Assembly (NCBI GenBank): GCA_012728995.1
Contig: JAAYEB010000022.1
Location: 1 to 33,495, forward strand
DNA from: Fibrobacter sp.
Lineage (GTDB): Bacteria; Fibrobacterota; Chitinivibrionia; Chitinivibrionales; Chitinispirillaceae
DNA length: 33,495 bases
Direction of reading: 5' to 3'
The first letter of the stretch is position 1. Every line of letters begins with the position of its first letter. The translations under genes were made by a program, and so were the position numbers. Below the pieces are notes generated by a model. That model was not told the DNA's origin. It did no database searches and saw only the letters and a program-made list of their open reading frames with translations. Below are positions 25,156-33,495 of the stretch, piece by piece.

Positions 25156-26024
25156 AGACGGTGCCTTTCAGCATAACCGTTCGAAATACTGTAAATGCAA
25201 AAAAGGGAGAATACTATCAGGAATGCAACTGTCAGTCCCTGAAGATGCTGCATGAAAAGTTGAGGTAAATAACCCGGATTAAACAGCGTGTTTCCAATTG
25301 CAAGTATGTCCTGTTTGCTGTCCATTTTTGCAAGAAGGCTTCCAAGTGTTACAGGCATGCTTACTGTGTTGACCCCTGTAGACAAACCCACAGAAATAAT
25401 GAAATCTACACTGCACTGAAGAAAAACTGCGCTTCCAAAAACCGAAATAAGTTTGTTGAAAATATGAATACGACTGTTTTTCCAGAGTATATCAGAATTA
25501 ATGATCCGTTTTTCAGATATGCCGCACACTTTCATCGCATTGTAAAAATCAAGTTTTGTAAAATGACTGATCCGTTCTCGCATCAAATCAACCATCTCCA
25601 TAAAAATAAAAACACTCATACAGAACGCCATTAATACAAAAACGCCAGCCCCTCCAATCCATCCTCTGGTTATCAATGCAGCTATAATTACATAACTTAA
25701 AAGCACTCCGATTATCTGTGGAACTGATCGAACAAGATTTAAAATGAATGTCAGCACAATATAACCGCTTCGGATTTTTCTGTACTGAAAAAAGTGAAGT
25801 CCAAGGGTAAGCCCCCAGCTTAGTATCAGGGTAAAGATAACAACCAGCAGACAAATAATGATAGTGTTGATGAATCCGTTCGTTACTCTCAGAAGTGCAG
25901 GTTTGTTGAGAAACATTATATCCCATATACCAAGAACGGCAACACCAAGGACCCAGATCATGGCCCACCTGTGATCCTTGTTCAAGAATATTGAAAGTAA
26001 AAATGATCGCTTTTCAGTTTTCAT
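25152..26024 (-). CDS. ABC transporter permease (DppC/YejE-like)
   Basis: The product has 290 residues with about six membrane helices. The cytoplasmic EAA-type loop is seen in DFYNAMKVCGISEKRIINSD, where the ATPase would dock. The N-terminal cytoplasmic segment and first helix (WAMIWVLGVAVLGIWDIMFL) resemble DppC-type subunits, although overall similarity to the family is weak by eye. It overlaps the upstream permease by 11 bases and the downstream ATPase by four, showing tight translational coupling and a fixed stoichiometry. Confidence 0.85.
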   Translation of the reverse strand: MKTEKRSFLLSIFLNKDHRWAMIWVLGVAVLGIWDIMFLNKPALLRVTNGFINTIIICLLVVIFTLILSWGLTLGLHFFQYRKIRSGYIVLTFILNLVRSVPQIIGVLLSYVIIAALITRGWIGGAGVFVLMAFCMSVFIFMEMVDLMRERISHFTKLDFYNAMKVCGISEKRIINSDILWKNSRIHIFNKLISVFGSAVFLQCSVDFIISVGLSTGVNTVSMPVTLGSLLAKMDSKQDILAIGNTLFNPGYLPQLFMQHLQGLTVAFLIVFSLFCIYSISNGYAERHRL

Positions 26025-27114
26025 ATTTTAAAGATTCCCGATGCACAATGAAATCGGTAATGATTTCTGTAAATTTAACAGTATAGAAAATACCAAGAAC
26101 AATGGTTAATACAATATCATAATTTTTATACAGGAGCTGACGAAGCATTTCGTAATTGAGATATCCATGAATATTAAGAGCCATCTCTATTATTATAAGT
26201 CCTGTAATAAGAAATGATGCCTGTTCCTTGATAGTAGAGAGATACTGGTAATGAGCATTCCTGAAAATATGGTCGAAAATGTGACACTTGAACTGCTTTA
26301 CAGGACGTACTATCGATTTCCAGTCTATTGTACCGCATGGATTTCCATGACGGTCTTTTGGGAAGCTGTATCTGTATTCGAGATTTTTTACCAGGCCGGC
26401 TTCAACATATCCTTTTCTGCTTTCAGCAACCAGAAATGCATAAAATTTATTTGAATACATGACAAGCAATCCATTGGAAATTAAACCAAGGAGGATCATG
26501 AAAATTGAAGAATCGGTGTTGAATTCTGTCCTTATTGAGTATGCTATTACATAGGCAGGAGAAAAAAGAATCATGTATGCAATAACTTTAAAAAAAGAAC
26601 TTAGAAAACGGGAAATTTTCCTGGCAGGAACTTTCTGCGGATTCGCTTCATGCGCAAGCCTGTGTTCAAATAAACGCTTTTTGGATACAAATCTCCATAC
26701 TGCAATTGTTTGTACTCCGTAATATGTAAGCACCATTACGATAACGTAGATAACAAGGAATTTAAAATACATTCCTGCAAGGTCAAGCAATTTTGAAAGG
26801 GAGAGTTTTTCGTGAACATGGGAGCTCTGAAGTTTTTGGTTGAACTGATCCTCTCTTATACGGAATATCTCCCGCACTGTCTTTATGTTCTTGTCTTTGT
26901 GGCCAGGATAATAGATATCCATTACATTTTGAAGAAGCTGCTGTTGAAATGGGTCATTTACATTAGTTATTGGTACTCCACTCAGCAATTGTGCTTCTGA
27001 AGAAGCTGGAGAGCTGCTTTGAAGAGAATCGAAGTCGAAAAAGAAAATTACAGAAAGGAGGATAATGCTTACAAAAATCAGCCCCAGAATATGTTCAGTC
27101 AGTTTTGATTTCAT
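26014..27114 (-). CDS. ABC transporter permease (divergent DppB/YejB-like)
   Basis: The product has 366 residues. Helix 1 (about 10-27) is followed by a roughly 80-residue hydrophilic periplasmic segment, then helices near 113-133, 173-192, 202-222, 298-315 and 332-355. A loop including RKGYVEAGLVKNLEYRYSFP sits where the EAA motif of peptide permeases lies, and a further hydrophilic insertion (about 240-295) follows. Length and topology recall YejB, but residue identity to DppB is low, so the assignment leans on gene order. GGAG precedes the ATG by 6 bases. Confidence 0.7.
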   Translation of the reverse strand: MKSKLTEHILGLIFVSIILLSVIFFFDFDSLQSSSPASSEAQLLSGVPITNVNDPFQQQLLQNVMDIYYPGHKDKNIKTVREIFRIREDQFNQKLQSSHVHEKLSLSKLLDLAGMYFKFLVIYVIVMVLTYYGVQTIAVWRFVSKKRLFEHRLAHEANPQKVPARKISRFLSSFFKVIAYMILFSPAYVIAYSIRTEFNTDSSIFMILLGLISNGLLVMYSNKFYAFLVAESRKGYVEAGLVKNLEYRYSFPKDRHGNPCGTIDWKSIVRPVKQFKCHIFDHIFRNAHYQYLSTIKEQASFLITGLIIIEMALNIHGYLNYEMLRQLLYKNYDIVLTIVLGIFYTVKFTEIITDFIVHRESLKYEN

Positions 27115-27239
27115 ATTAACTCCGCATCACTTTTTCAAGAATATATTTCTAAAAAGCCTTCCTGCTCTTCGGTACGGGACATCCGTTAGGTAACTTTTCC
27201 TGAACTCGTTTGATTCCAGACATTTTTTCCCAGTGCATC

Positions 27240-28100
27240 TTAATCAGCATGAATTGTAATTTCACTGTTGTTATAATCCACTGTGAAAGGTTTTCCCAAC
27301 AGAATCTGCTTGATCTCCTGAACTACATACTGAGTACTCTTTTCGAGTTGATCAATAATTTCAACAGAACCGCTAAGTGTACACCTGATAACAGATTTAT
27401 CTTTCTCGATATTCCATTCCGGAATTGATTTTTGTTGTTTCGTGATTTCATTGAAATGGTTGAAAAAATCGCGATATGTTTCATTAACGGATTTTAAACG
27501 GGATTCAATTCTGTATACAATGTTGTTTTGGACCTGTGTGGCTTTTTGTGCTTTTTTCTTTTGTAAAAAAACAGTTGAAGGGCCACTGTACCATCCATAC
27601 TTTCCCTGTGCCTCAAGGCTGTAAAGATAATAACTGCCCTTGAATTTGAAAATCCGCTCTACTGACCCTGAATTTTTAATTGTAAAAGAGTTTCCCGATG
27701 AGGGGTGTTTTTCATATAAACGGATTGATTCTGATAAACCAGCCGTGTCATTGATAATTTCACAGTTTGAAAAGGTTTCCTGATAAGTTTGAGGGAGACC
27801 GACAAGATTACCTTTCTCATTTTTCTGGATATGCCATGTTTTCCCTCTGTAATTAAAGCGCAAGGCTTCAGTAATCTGGTCTCCAAGAGTCGTGTTTTTA
27901 TCAATAATTTGTAAAGGTGCGTATGGAATAAAAACCTGTTTTTTTTCCTTATCCGCAACAGTCTGTTCAAAATGATTCAGGATGCTGAGTTCATAAGGGC
28001 GGGACAGAATTAAAAAATCAGCCCGATCAGCTCCGCTTATTTGTGAAACGGATGCAGACAACAGAAACAAGAATGTAAAGGGTTTTGTAATTTTTATCAT
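27240..28100 (-). CDS. periplasmic protein of unknown function in the transporter operon
   Basis: The product has 286 residues. The N-terminus (MIKITKPFTFLFLLSASVSQ, then ISGADRAD) is a plausible Sec signal peptide cleaved near residue 24. The mature protein has a beta-rich first half, including FIPYAPLQII and LRFNYRGKTWHIQKNEKGN, which recalls small SH3-like barrels. The second half is helical and charged. I recognise no family. The ATG has no Shine-Dalgarno sequence; a strong stem-loop (28120-28152) precedes it. It lies between the solute-binding protein and the permeases, so a periplasmic helper of the importer is a reasonable guess. A 125-base gap with nothing notable separates it from the next gene. 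Confidence 0.65.
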   Translation of the reverse strand: MIKITKPFTFLFLLSASVSQISGADRADFLILSRPYELSILNHFEQTVADKEKKQVFIPYAPLQIIDKNTTLGDQITEALRFNYRGKTWHIQKNEKGNLVGLPQTYQETFSNCEIINDTAGLSESIRLYEKHPSSGNSFTIKNSGSVERIFKFKGSYYLYSLEAQGKYGWYSGPSTVFLQKKKAQKATQVQNNIVYRIESRLKSVNETYRDFFNHFNEITKQQKSIPEWNIEKDKSVIRCTLSGSVEIIDQLEKSTQYVVQEIKQILLGKPFTVDYNNSEITIHAD

Positions 28101-28119
28101 ATTGAGTAATATCAGTAAG

Positions 28120-28152
28120 CGATTCGTATGCCAGATGAAGGCATACGAATCG
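28120..28152 (-). repeat. perfect 13-base-pair intercistronic stem-loop
   Basis: CGATTCGTATGCC (28120-28132) and GGCATACGAATCG (28140-28152) pair perfectly around a 7-base loop. It begins 9 bases after the stop of the solute-binding protein gene. No U-tract follows, so it is more likely an mRNA 3' stabiliser or processing site than a terminator. Such structures often raise the level of the binding protein relative to the permeases in ABC operons. Confidence 0.75.
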
Positions 28153-28161
28153 GTATGTAAT

Positions 28162-29898
28162 CTATTTCCTGACAGTTTCCTGCCATTTTTCGATTGTAGA
28201 CAATTGAGATGCAGTTCCGTACAGGTCTATACTGTTATCAGCAAACTGGGTACTAAAATAGGCCAGTGACGGAAGAGAGAAGAGCCAGCTGCCAAGAGCA
28301 ATTTTCTGATCAAGCTGATCAATATACTGGGCGTAAACTTGTTTGTCGCCAATTTCATGAGTCGACATGAAACCATATATATACTCCAGAAGTTGAGCAA
28401 AATCCTCTTTTTCGGGAGAACTGGCAAGATCAATGCGGAAGAAATTCTTGTCTTCCACAAACGACTGTTCATCAATAGTTTGTTCACCCGACTGGTTGAT
28501 TGCAGTTTTCAGATTGATTTTGTTGGCACTGAAATCCGGTTCACGGAGGAAAATGTTGTACAGGTCAAATAGAAAATTAGATCTGTAACCACTTACCGGA
28601 ACAAGTACTGCATCATAGTTGCCTCTGCGGATATCTTCGTTTTGTACTGCACTGACCTTGATTTTCCCGCCAAACAGAGCCGGGTCATTCATGATTTCAG
28701 CCAGTTCCGAAAGCTCTTCACGAAAACCAAAATTCAAGCATGTATGGATATGTACAGTGTCCGGAAGAACTGATATGTCAACAGGTTCGACTTCGATTTC
28801 TCCGGGTACTACAATATCCTCTTCAATGTAGTAGGATGTTGTAGGAAATATGCTGTTATTGAGATATTCATCATAGTTGTTACCGGTTCCCTTATAATTG
28901 GCAATATGACGCTGCTGTTCTGTTCCGATCCTGAAAAAACGGTCCATTATCTTCTTGTTATCTATCAATTGGCGTAATGCATGTCGCTGTTCAGGAGACA
29001 ATCTGGATACATTGTAAAACAGTGCAAAAAAACTGGTGCTGATACTGGATTTGTAGAAATACTTTGTTGAATCGCCAAGAATCGGGGAGATTGCTCCAAA
29101 TGGCGAGCTTAAAAGTGAATTGATATTGCGGTTTTTCAATTCAGTAGCATAGGTACTGTTATCAATATAAGGTTTCAGGACAACATTCGTTAATGATGCA
29201 CTGCCATCCGGCGGCTTGTGATAAATTATCTTTTCTTCAAATTCTGTTGCATGAAGATAGGGGCCGGTTCCATTGCTGTAAACAGGCGCATCTATGTCGG
29301 AATCGGAAGGAAGAACCTTGAAAGAAAGCACTTCCTTTATATCACTTTCTGTCCAGATACGGTCGCCCCTGAACTGAAAATGTATTTCCCCGTTTTCATC
29401 TGGACCACTGAAATCAAAATCGGGAATAGCCTGCGATACAAGAATATAATCGGGTGACATACTGCCAAGTTTCTGAATTCTTCTCAGGGTAAACCTGAGA
29501 TCCTGTGCGGTGAAAAGAATCTCCTGTGCTTCTTCAACAGTAATTTTTTTCTTCTCTGTTGTTACAGAATAACTTGTATGCCATTTTTTGCGCGGTTTAA
29601 GTCGAACAGAAACAACGCCGGTCTTCTCATCAAGACCCATGAATTCCCCCAGGCCGTCTTCATAAACTATGCCGCTGGGGTTTGCTGAAATGTTAAAAAG
29701 GCCATCAAAAAGCACCTCGTCAAGCTTGTCCGCAATTGGGACTGAACTTGGAATATGCGGATCAATACGTGGTTTCTGATGTGCAATGTAGGGAAGTACA
29801 ATCTGATCTGCCAGATTTTTACGGAATACAAAGAAATAGACCAGCGCAGATGCAATCGCAACTAATGCTATACTTACAATTAAAATGGTTTTTTTCAT
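28162..29898 (-). CDS. extracellular solute-binding protein, family 5 (peptide/oligosaccharide type)
   Basis: The product has 578 residues. A hydrophobic N-terminal helix (about 4-25, VSIALVAIASALVYFFVF) has no clear cleavage site or lipobox, so the protein may stay anchored to the inner membrane. Features of the DppA/OppA fold include DEVLFDGLFNI, DLRFTLRRIQKLG, YSNGTGPYLHA and SFFALFYNVSRLSPEQRHALR. It should bind the ligand and deliver it to the permeases. Family 5 proteins bind peptides, nickel, opines or oligosaccharides; the ligand here is unknown. AGGAG lies 8 bases before the ATG. It follows the lipoprotein gene by 26 bases. Confidence 0.85.
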   Translation of the reverse strand: MKKTILIVSIALVAIASALVYFFVFRKNLADQIVLPYIAHQKPRIDPHIPSSVPIADKLDEVLFDGLFNISANPSGIVYEDGLGEFMGLDEKTGVVSVRLKPRKKWHTSYSVTTEKKKITVEEAQEILFTAQDLRFTLRRIQKLGSMSPDYILVSQAIPDFDFSGPDENGEIHFQFRGDRIWTESDIKEVLSFKVLPSDSDIDAPVYSNGTGPYLHATEFEEKIIYHKPPDGSASLTNVVLKPYIDNSTYATELKNRNINSLLSSPFGAISPILGDSTKYFYKSSISTSFFALFYNVSRLSPEQRHALRQLIDNKKIMDRFFRIGTEQQRHIANYKGTGNNYDEYLNNSIFPTTSYYIEEDIVVPGEIEVEPVDISVLPDTVHIHTCLNFGFREELSELAEIMNDPALFGGKIKVSAVQNEDIRRGNYDAVLVPVSGYRSNFLFDLYNIFLREPDFSANKINLKTAINQSGEQTIDEQSFVEDKNFFRIDLASSPEKEDFAQLLEYIYGFMSTHEIGDKQVYAQYIDQLDQKIALGSWLFSLPSLAYFSTQFADNSIDLYGTASQLSTIEKWQETVRK

Positions 29899-29924
29899 AT
29901 GAAAGCTCCTCAGTTGTTAACAGA

Positions 29925-32300
29925 TCAGTTTTTCTTTATAATAGGTTTTTGCACCATGATACTTACAGGATGCACTTTGTAGGTATTGTGCGTGAATGTT
30001 ATCTCAAGAATGTTTGCCTTTTCCTTTTTCATCTGAACCGGTGATATCTGGCATTCATAATCATTTGATGCGCTCGGGGCTGTAATGGTAAACCTGCCCT
30101 CATTCTTGAGCGGTACCTTATTCAATGTCATCGATTCATACCACTGCTTCGAACCGGCATTATCTGCAATCTCCTTGGGGAGTTTGATATTTACGTCAAA
30201 TACCGGAAACTTGGCATCAGTTGGAATATCAATGTACATGCGGACTACGTATTTGTTATTTACCCGTCTGTCGGTAACCGGTAATGCAAAAACCCTGCGA
30301 TACTGTTTCGGTTTTACTATCCATTTTGCAGTCAAGGGGTCACATTCAGCAATACTGAGCTTGACCTTCTTGTCTTCACCTTTGTAGTATTTCCCATGGG
30401 CAACAACGGCGCGTGCTTTCAGAACGCCATCCTTGTTCGGATTTGATGTAAATTGTTTGTAAAGGAGTGTTATCGCTTTTGCCGGGAATTCATTCTCTTT
30501 CATTTTTGCGAGATGCTCAATCAGTTCGGTTTTCCGTTTCAGCAGATCATTTCTTGAGCCGGTTGCAAAAGTTACATTGTAAACCGGGAGGAATACAGAA
30601 TCAGCATAAAGCGAATCAACATTCTCCAGTACCCCAATGTTATCTTCAAGAAACTTAACAATACGTCGTCGCGAAACCCTGTCGATTTTTGTGTAAAGAG
30701 AGTCCTCAAGGTCACCAACAACTTTTGCCTTGACGGGATAGATCTCTTCAGGGTTAAGAAAATGGGTGTCTTCATAAAGCTTCCGTAAACCTTCTTCAGC
30801 TTTTGGCCAGTTTCTGTCATTAAGTGAAATCTCAATCTGGTTAGCCTGTTCATCAACCGACATCTTGTCGAGTGGTTTGTATTTGGGAATTAAAAAGTCT
30901 AGATGCATTTTTTGTGTCAGGTGTCCAAGCATTCCGCTGAAATCTCTCTGTTCCTTGAGTGAATTAAGCAAGGGGACCAGTGATGATGCTTCCTGAAAAT
31001 GTTCTGCCTTTGTGTTAAAAGTTTCAGTAAACCCGGTTATTGCGCTGTTAAGTTTTTCTTTGCAACTGTATTCATTGAATTTTCCGTAAGATTCATCAAG
31101 TGGTTTGACAAGATTTGTTTTTATTGCAGAAACTTTTTTGACAACTCCGGCAAAAAATTTGTCATCCGGCATGTCTCCAAGTTTTTCTATCGATTCATTA
31201 ATCTTTGCAAGAGAATCGCTGGCAGATTGGAGACCTCTGGCCCTGGTATCAAAATCTTTAACAAATTTGGATAATACCGTATATTCCTGGGGTGCAGCCA
31301 GACCTGCATCATTGTAAAGTGTAGCGACCCTGTAAAGTGATGAAGTCATGAAACTTTTTTCATCAAACGGAGCAGCATCATCTTTTTCTGTCAGTTTTTG
31401 TTCATAAAAAGGAACAACATCTTTCAACCGTTCATTTATGACATTCTGCGCTTCTGATACAACAGGGCTGGGTAAAGAGTCTTTTTTGGAAAAGAATTCG
31501 ATAAACAGATCAACCGATTCCATAAGAAGTCCGGGATTCCCGTCACACTGCGATTCTTTTCCGAAAAAATTCAGTACAAGGAGATAATTCTTTTGAAAAG
31601 TCATCTCTTCTTCAATTGATGATTTCAATGTCAGGTAGTTTTGATATGCTTCATCTTTGGAATTAAGGATGCTTGGTGGAAAGATTGATTCAATTGCAAG
31701 AAGCTCATTGTAGACATTTTCCAGTTCGCCATAATGATCTTTTACAAACTTGACCATTTTGGGGAAATTTGTTCCCTGAAGATGTTTTCCGGGGCCAATA
31801 GAATTATATGCTTCACGGTCAACACGGTTGTTTTCAAGAATTTCCTTGAATGATGCATGTTTGTTTTCAAATTTGAATCGCCATTGAGGGACATATCTAT
31901 AATCAACATTAAAAATCACGTCCTCAGGTATGGACTCAATTATCAGATAATAGCCGCTTCCGTTATTTTCAATCGGGTATACACTCATTGTGTCGCAAGT
32001 CGATTCGTCGGTGATCTTTTCTCCAGGCCGTTTTTTGTCTGTCAGTTGGGAGGTTAAAAAACTGGAGAAGCTTTTTTTGGCAGGTATACTTAATACCAGA
32101 TAATAGTTTTTGTCTTCAGCTGATGGAAACTGGATAAAATAACGTTTTTCCTTTTTCAGCTCAAAATCTTTTTTCCCGTCTTTAAGCTCGATATAGCCTT
32201 TTTCTGCAGAGGAAAGCTCCGGTTTAGGCTGGAGCTGTTTGTAAGCTGAACATCCAATAAAAAATAGAAACGCCAGAACTGAGATGAACCTTAATCTCAT
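29925..32300 (-). CDS. large lipoprotein of unknown function, first gene of the transporter operon
   Basis: The product has 791 residues. The signal peptide MRLRFISVLAFLFFIGCSAY carries a lipobox (FIGC, Cys17); Ser at +2 suggests outer-membrane sorting if E. coli rules apply. The first 135 mature residues look beta-rich (ELKKEKRYFIQFPSAED, YYLIIESIPEDVIF). A long helical middle (about 150-570) is rich in Lys, Glu, Leu and Phe, and the last 180 residues are again beta-rich (KAKIVVAH-like strands, VVRMYIDIPTDAKFPVFDVN). I recognise no enzyme motif or family. The GGGGG ribosome site is 8 bases from the ATG. Its position ahead of the binding protein suggests a role in capturing or passing the substrate, or in envelope assembly of the system. 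Confidence 0.7.
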   Translation of the reverse strand: MRLRFISVLAFLFFIGCSAYKQLQPKPELSSAEKGYIELKDGKKDFELKKEKRYFIQFPSAEDKNYYLVLSIPAKKSFSSFLTSQLTDKKRPGEKITDESTCDTMSVYPIENNGSGYYLIIESIPEDVIFNVDYRYVPQWRFKFENKHASFKEILENNRVDREAYNSIGPGKHLQGTNFPKMVKFVKDHYGELENVYNELLAIESIFPPSILNSKDEAYQNYLTLKSSIEEEMTFQKNYLLVLNFFGKESQCDGNPGLLMESVDLFIEFFSKKDSLPSPVVSEAQNVINERLKDVVPFYEQKLTEKDDAAPFDEKSFMTSSLYRVATLYNDAGLAAPQEYTVLSKFVKDFDTRARGLQSASDSLAKINESIEKLGDMPDDKFFAGVVKKVSAIKTNLVKPLDESYGKFNEYSCKEKLNSAITGFTETFNTKAEHFQEASSLVPLLNSLKEQRDFSGMLGHLTQKMHLDFLIPKYKPLDKMSVDEQANQIEISLNDRNWPKAEEGLRKLYEDTHFLNPEEIYPVKAKVVGDLEDSLYTKIDRVSRRRIVKFLEDNIGVLENVDSLYADSVFLPVYNVTFATGSRNDLLKRKTELIEHLAKMKENEFPAKAITLLYKQFTSNPNKDGVLKARAVVAHGKYYKGEDKKVKLSIAECDPLTAKWIVKPKQYRRVFALPVTDRRVNNKYVVRMYIDIPTDAKFPVFDVNIKLPKEIADNAGSKQWYESMTLNKVPLKNEGRFTITAPSASNDYECQISPVQMKKEKANILEITFTHNTYKVHPVSIMVQKPIIKKN

Positions 32301-32416
32301 CTAAAAACCCCCTTGGGAAGAAAAATCAATGTTTTCTATAATTTAATCAAAGAATAAATATAATAGTAGATTTTTAAAAAGGGAGTATTTTGACACATTT
32401 TTTTTGGAACAGGTAA

Positions 32417-32436
32417 TAAAAATGCTATTTCAGCAT
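32417..32436 (-). terminator. weak intrinsic terminator after the GH5 gene
   Basis: On the minus strand ATGCT-GAAAT-AGCAT (32422-32436) is followed by TTTTT (32417-32421). The stem has only 5 base pairs, so read-through into the transporter operon is likely. No strong promoter for the lipoprotein gene is evident in the rest of the 152-base gap (32301-32452). Confidence 0.45.
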
Positions 32437-32452
32437 CAATTCTTTACCAGGA

Positions 32453-33367
32453 TCAATTGTAATCCCGAAGAACTTTTCTAAGCAAAAGTCCCGATTCGCT
32501 TAAATCGGATAGTTGCCAGTTACCTTTTCTATCTGCACCAGGTTTCAGGGCAGCAGAGGTTTCAGGCATATCTGAAATCGACCAGTTACACCAGCTTAAA
32601 CTGTTTTTGTCCATAAAGGACAACCACTCTGCGGTTTCGTTCTTGTCCAGATACCCATCGCCGTTTGCTTCGCATGCCCCCCATTCAGTAACAAACAGGG
32701 CAAAGTTTTTATCAAGTGCTTTTTGAGCTTTTTGGCGAAGCCACTCCTTGTGGCTTGATGCGTAAAAATGGAGTGTGTAAGCGGTGTTGAAATCATTAAG
32801 CGGATCCTGTACGGCAATGTCAACGTCCTGAGACCATCGGGGAGTGCCGGCGACTATAAGGTTTGATGATCCCGACGAACGGATCGTTTCGGTTATCTCT
32901 TGGGCATACGGTTTGATCTCTGTTGACCAGTCCTGTTTTATTGGTTCATTGAAAATTTCATAGATGATATTTGGCATATCGTAATAACTGGATGATATTT
33001 CCTTAAAGAATTTCTTTGCAGCACCAGGATGATTCTGTGCATTATGATCGTGCCAGTCTACAATAATATATATGCCCAGCTTTTGGGCAGCTTCAATTGC
33101 GGTCCTGACTTTTTTTGTTTCGGTATCAGGGTTTAGAAGATATCCGCCATTTTCGACTGCCATTGCAAGCCGGATAACAGAGATGTTCCAGTCTTTAACA
33201 AGCCATCCTATAACATCTTCATTCCAGTATTTCCCTTTCCACTGGCTCCAGTACAAAGACATTCCCCTGATCTGTACAATTTTGCCTGAGCTGTCTACGA
33301 TACGGTTACCGTTTACCTGAAGTTTTCCGTGTTTTGAGACCGGGGATAATCCGGATAAATTATTCAT
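32453..33367 (-). CDS. GH5 family endoglucanase-like glycoside hydrolase, no signal peptide
   Basis: The product has 304 residues, a bare GH5 (subfamily 2-like) (beta/alpha)8 domain. Key features are RGMSLYWSQW near the N-terminus, WHDH (105-108), the acid/base E141 in IYEIFNEP, HFY (200-202), and the nucleophile E228 in FVTEWGA. Relatives cut beta-1,4-glucans. The start is firm: TAA lies directly before the ATG in frame, and AGGAG is 7 bases upstream. The N-terminus (MNNLSGLSPVSKHGKLQVNG) has no signal peptide or lipobox and there is no carbohydrate-binding module. It therefore probably acts in the cytoplasm or leaves by another route. It lies on the same strand just before the ABC importer operon. 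Confidence 0.9.
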   Translation of the reverse strand: MNNLSGLSPVSKHGKLQVNGNRIVDSSGKIVQIRGMSLYWSQWKGKYWNEDVIGWLVKDWNISVIRLAMAVENGGYLLNPDTETKKVRTAIEAAQKLGIYIIVDWHDHNAQNHPGAAKKFFKEISSSYYDMPNIIYEIFNEPIKQDWSTEIKPYAQEITETIRSSGSSNLIVAGTPRWSQDVDIAVQDPLNDFNTAYTLHFYASSHKEWLRQKAQKALDKNFALFVTEWGACEANGDGYLDKNETAEWLSFMDKNSLSWCNWSISDMPETSAALKPGADRKGNWQLSDLSESGLLLRKVLRDYN

Positions 33368-33400
33368 TTAAGCTCCTGCTGTTTTGCTGAATGGTATCAA

Positions 33401-33495
33401 TTAGTCCGAATGATCAGATTCAGGAATAATTGGTGCAGGCATTAAGGATTTTATCAGTTTGTTCAAAATATATACCACAAGATGTGATTGATGAG
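33401..33495 (-). CDS. possible C-terminal end of an upstream gene (partial)
   Basis: Reading in from the right edge, one minus-strand frame is open for 30 codons and ends in an acidic tail (LMPAPIIPESDHSD) with TAA at 33401-33403, 33 bases before the GH5 ATG. A second frame is also open for 24 codons, so this may be chance. If real, the gene would be in the same operon as GH5. Confidence 0.2.
   Translation of the reverse strand, partial: HQSHLVVYILNKLIKSLMPAPIIPESDHSD

Noticed and set aside
32386-32399. Shared regulator site with 4548-4560 (TGTCAAAA on both)
   Set aside because: Only the left half matches; the second half-site of the palindrome is absent at 32 kb, so chance is enough to explain it.

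Overview
The window is AT-rich chromosomal DNA from a diderm (Gram-negative-type) bacterium. The evidence is a lipobox lipoprotein, a Wzx-type flippase with a glycosyltransferase, periplasmic proteins, HrpA, and ZapA plus a ZapB-like protein next to RNase Y. The mix of RNase Y, YmdB and a GH5 endoglucanase would suit a Fibrobacterota/Chitinispirillia-like lineage, but that placement is a guess from gene content, not a phylogenetic result.

Layout. (1) 1-5.8 kb: the 5' part of an Rpn/PDDEXK-type gene at the left edge (minus strand), a gap with a nested stem-loop, hrpA (plus), a gap with a good sigma70-like promoter and two strong stem-loops, and a small exported protein of unknown function (plus). 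(2) 5.8-18.5 kb: a long minus-strand housekeeping block. In order of transcription it is tRNA-Val(GAC), thrS, infC, rpmI, rplT, pheS, pheT, then zapB-like, zapA, rny, then ymdB, xseA, xseB, ispA. It covers tRNA charging, translation initiation, ribosomal proteins, Z-ring assembly, mRNA decay, exonuclease VII and isoprenoid synthesis. infC starts with a non-canonical ATT codon. (3) 18.8-20.6 kb: a two-gene plus-strand operon, a GNAT acetyltransferase and an M20 metallopeptidase/deacylase. (4) 20.6-23.4 kb: a minus-strand Wzx-like flippase and GT4 glycosyltransferase pair for surface polysaccharide. (5) 23.7-32.3 kb: a minus-strand six-gene operon encoding a large lipoprotein, a family-5 solute-binding protein, a small periplasmic protein, two divergent permeases and a fused double ATPase (an Opp/Dpp/Yej-type ABC importer with unfamiliar accessory proteins). 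(6) 32.4-33.5 kb: a GH5 endoglucanase gene without a signal peptide, directly upstream of the transporter operon, and possibly the tail of another gene at the right edge.

The points most worth a second look are the transporter operon with its two unrecognised exported partners and neighbouring cytoplasmic GH5, the structured leader before the gene at 4800, the ATT start of infC, an inverted repeat around the -10 box of the zapB-zapA promoter, and the terminator that separates rny from ymdB with no room for a new promoter. I saw no CRISPR array, rRNA, complete insertion sequence or prophage.
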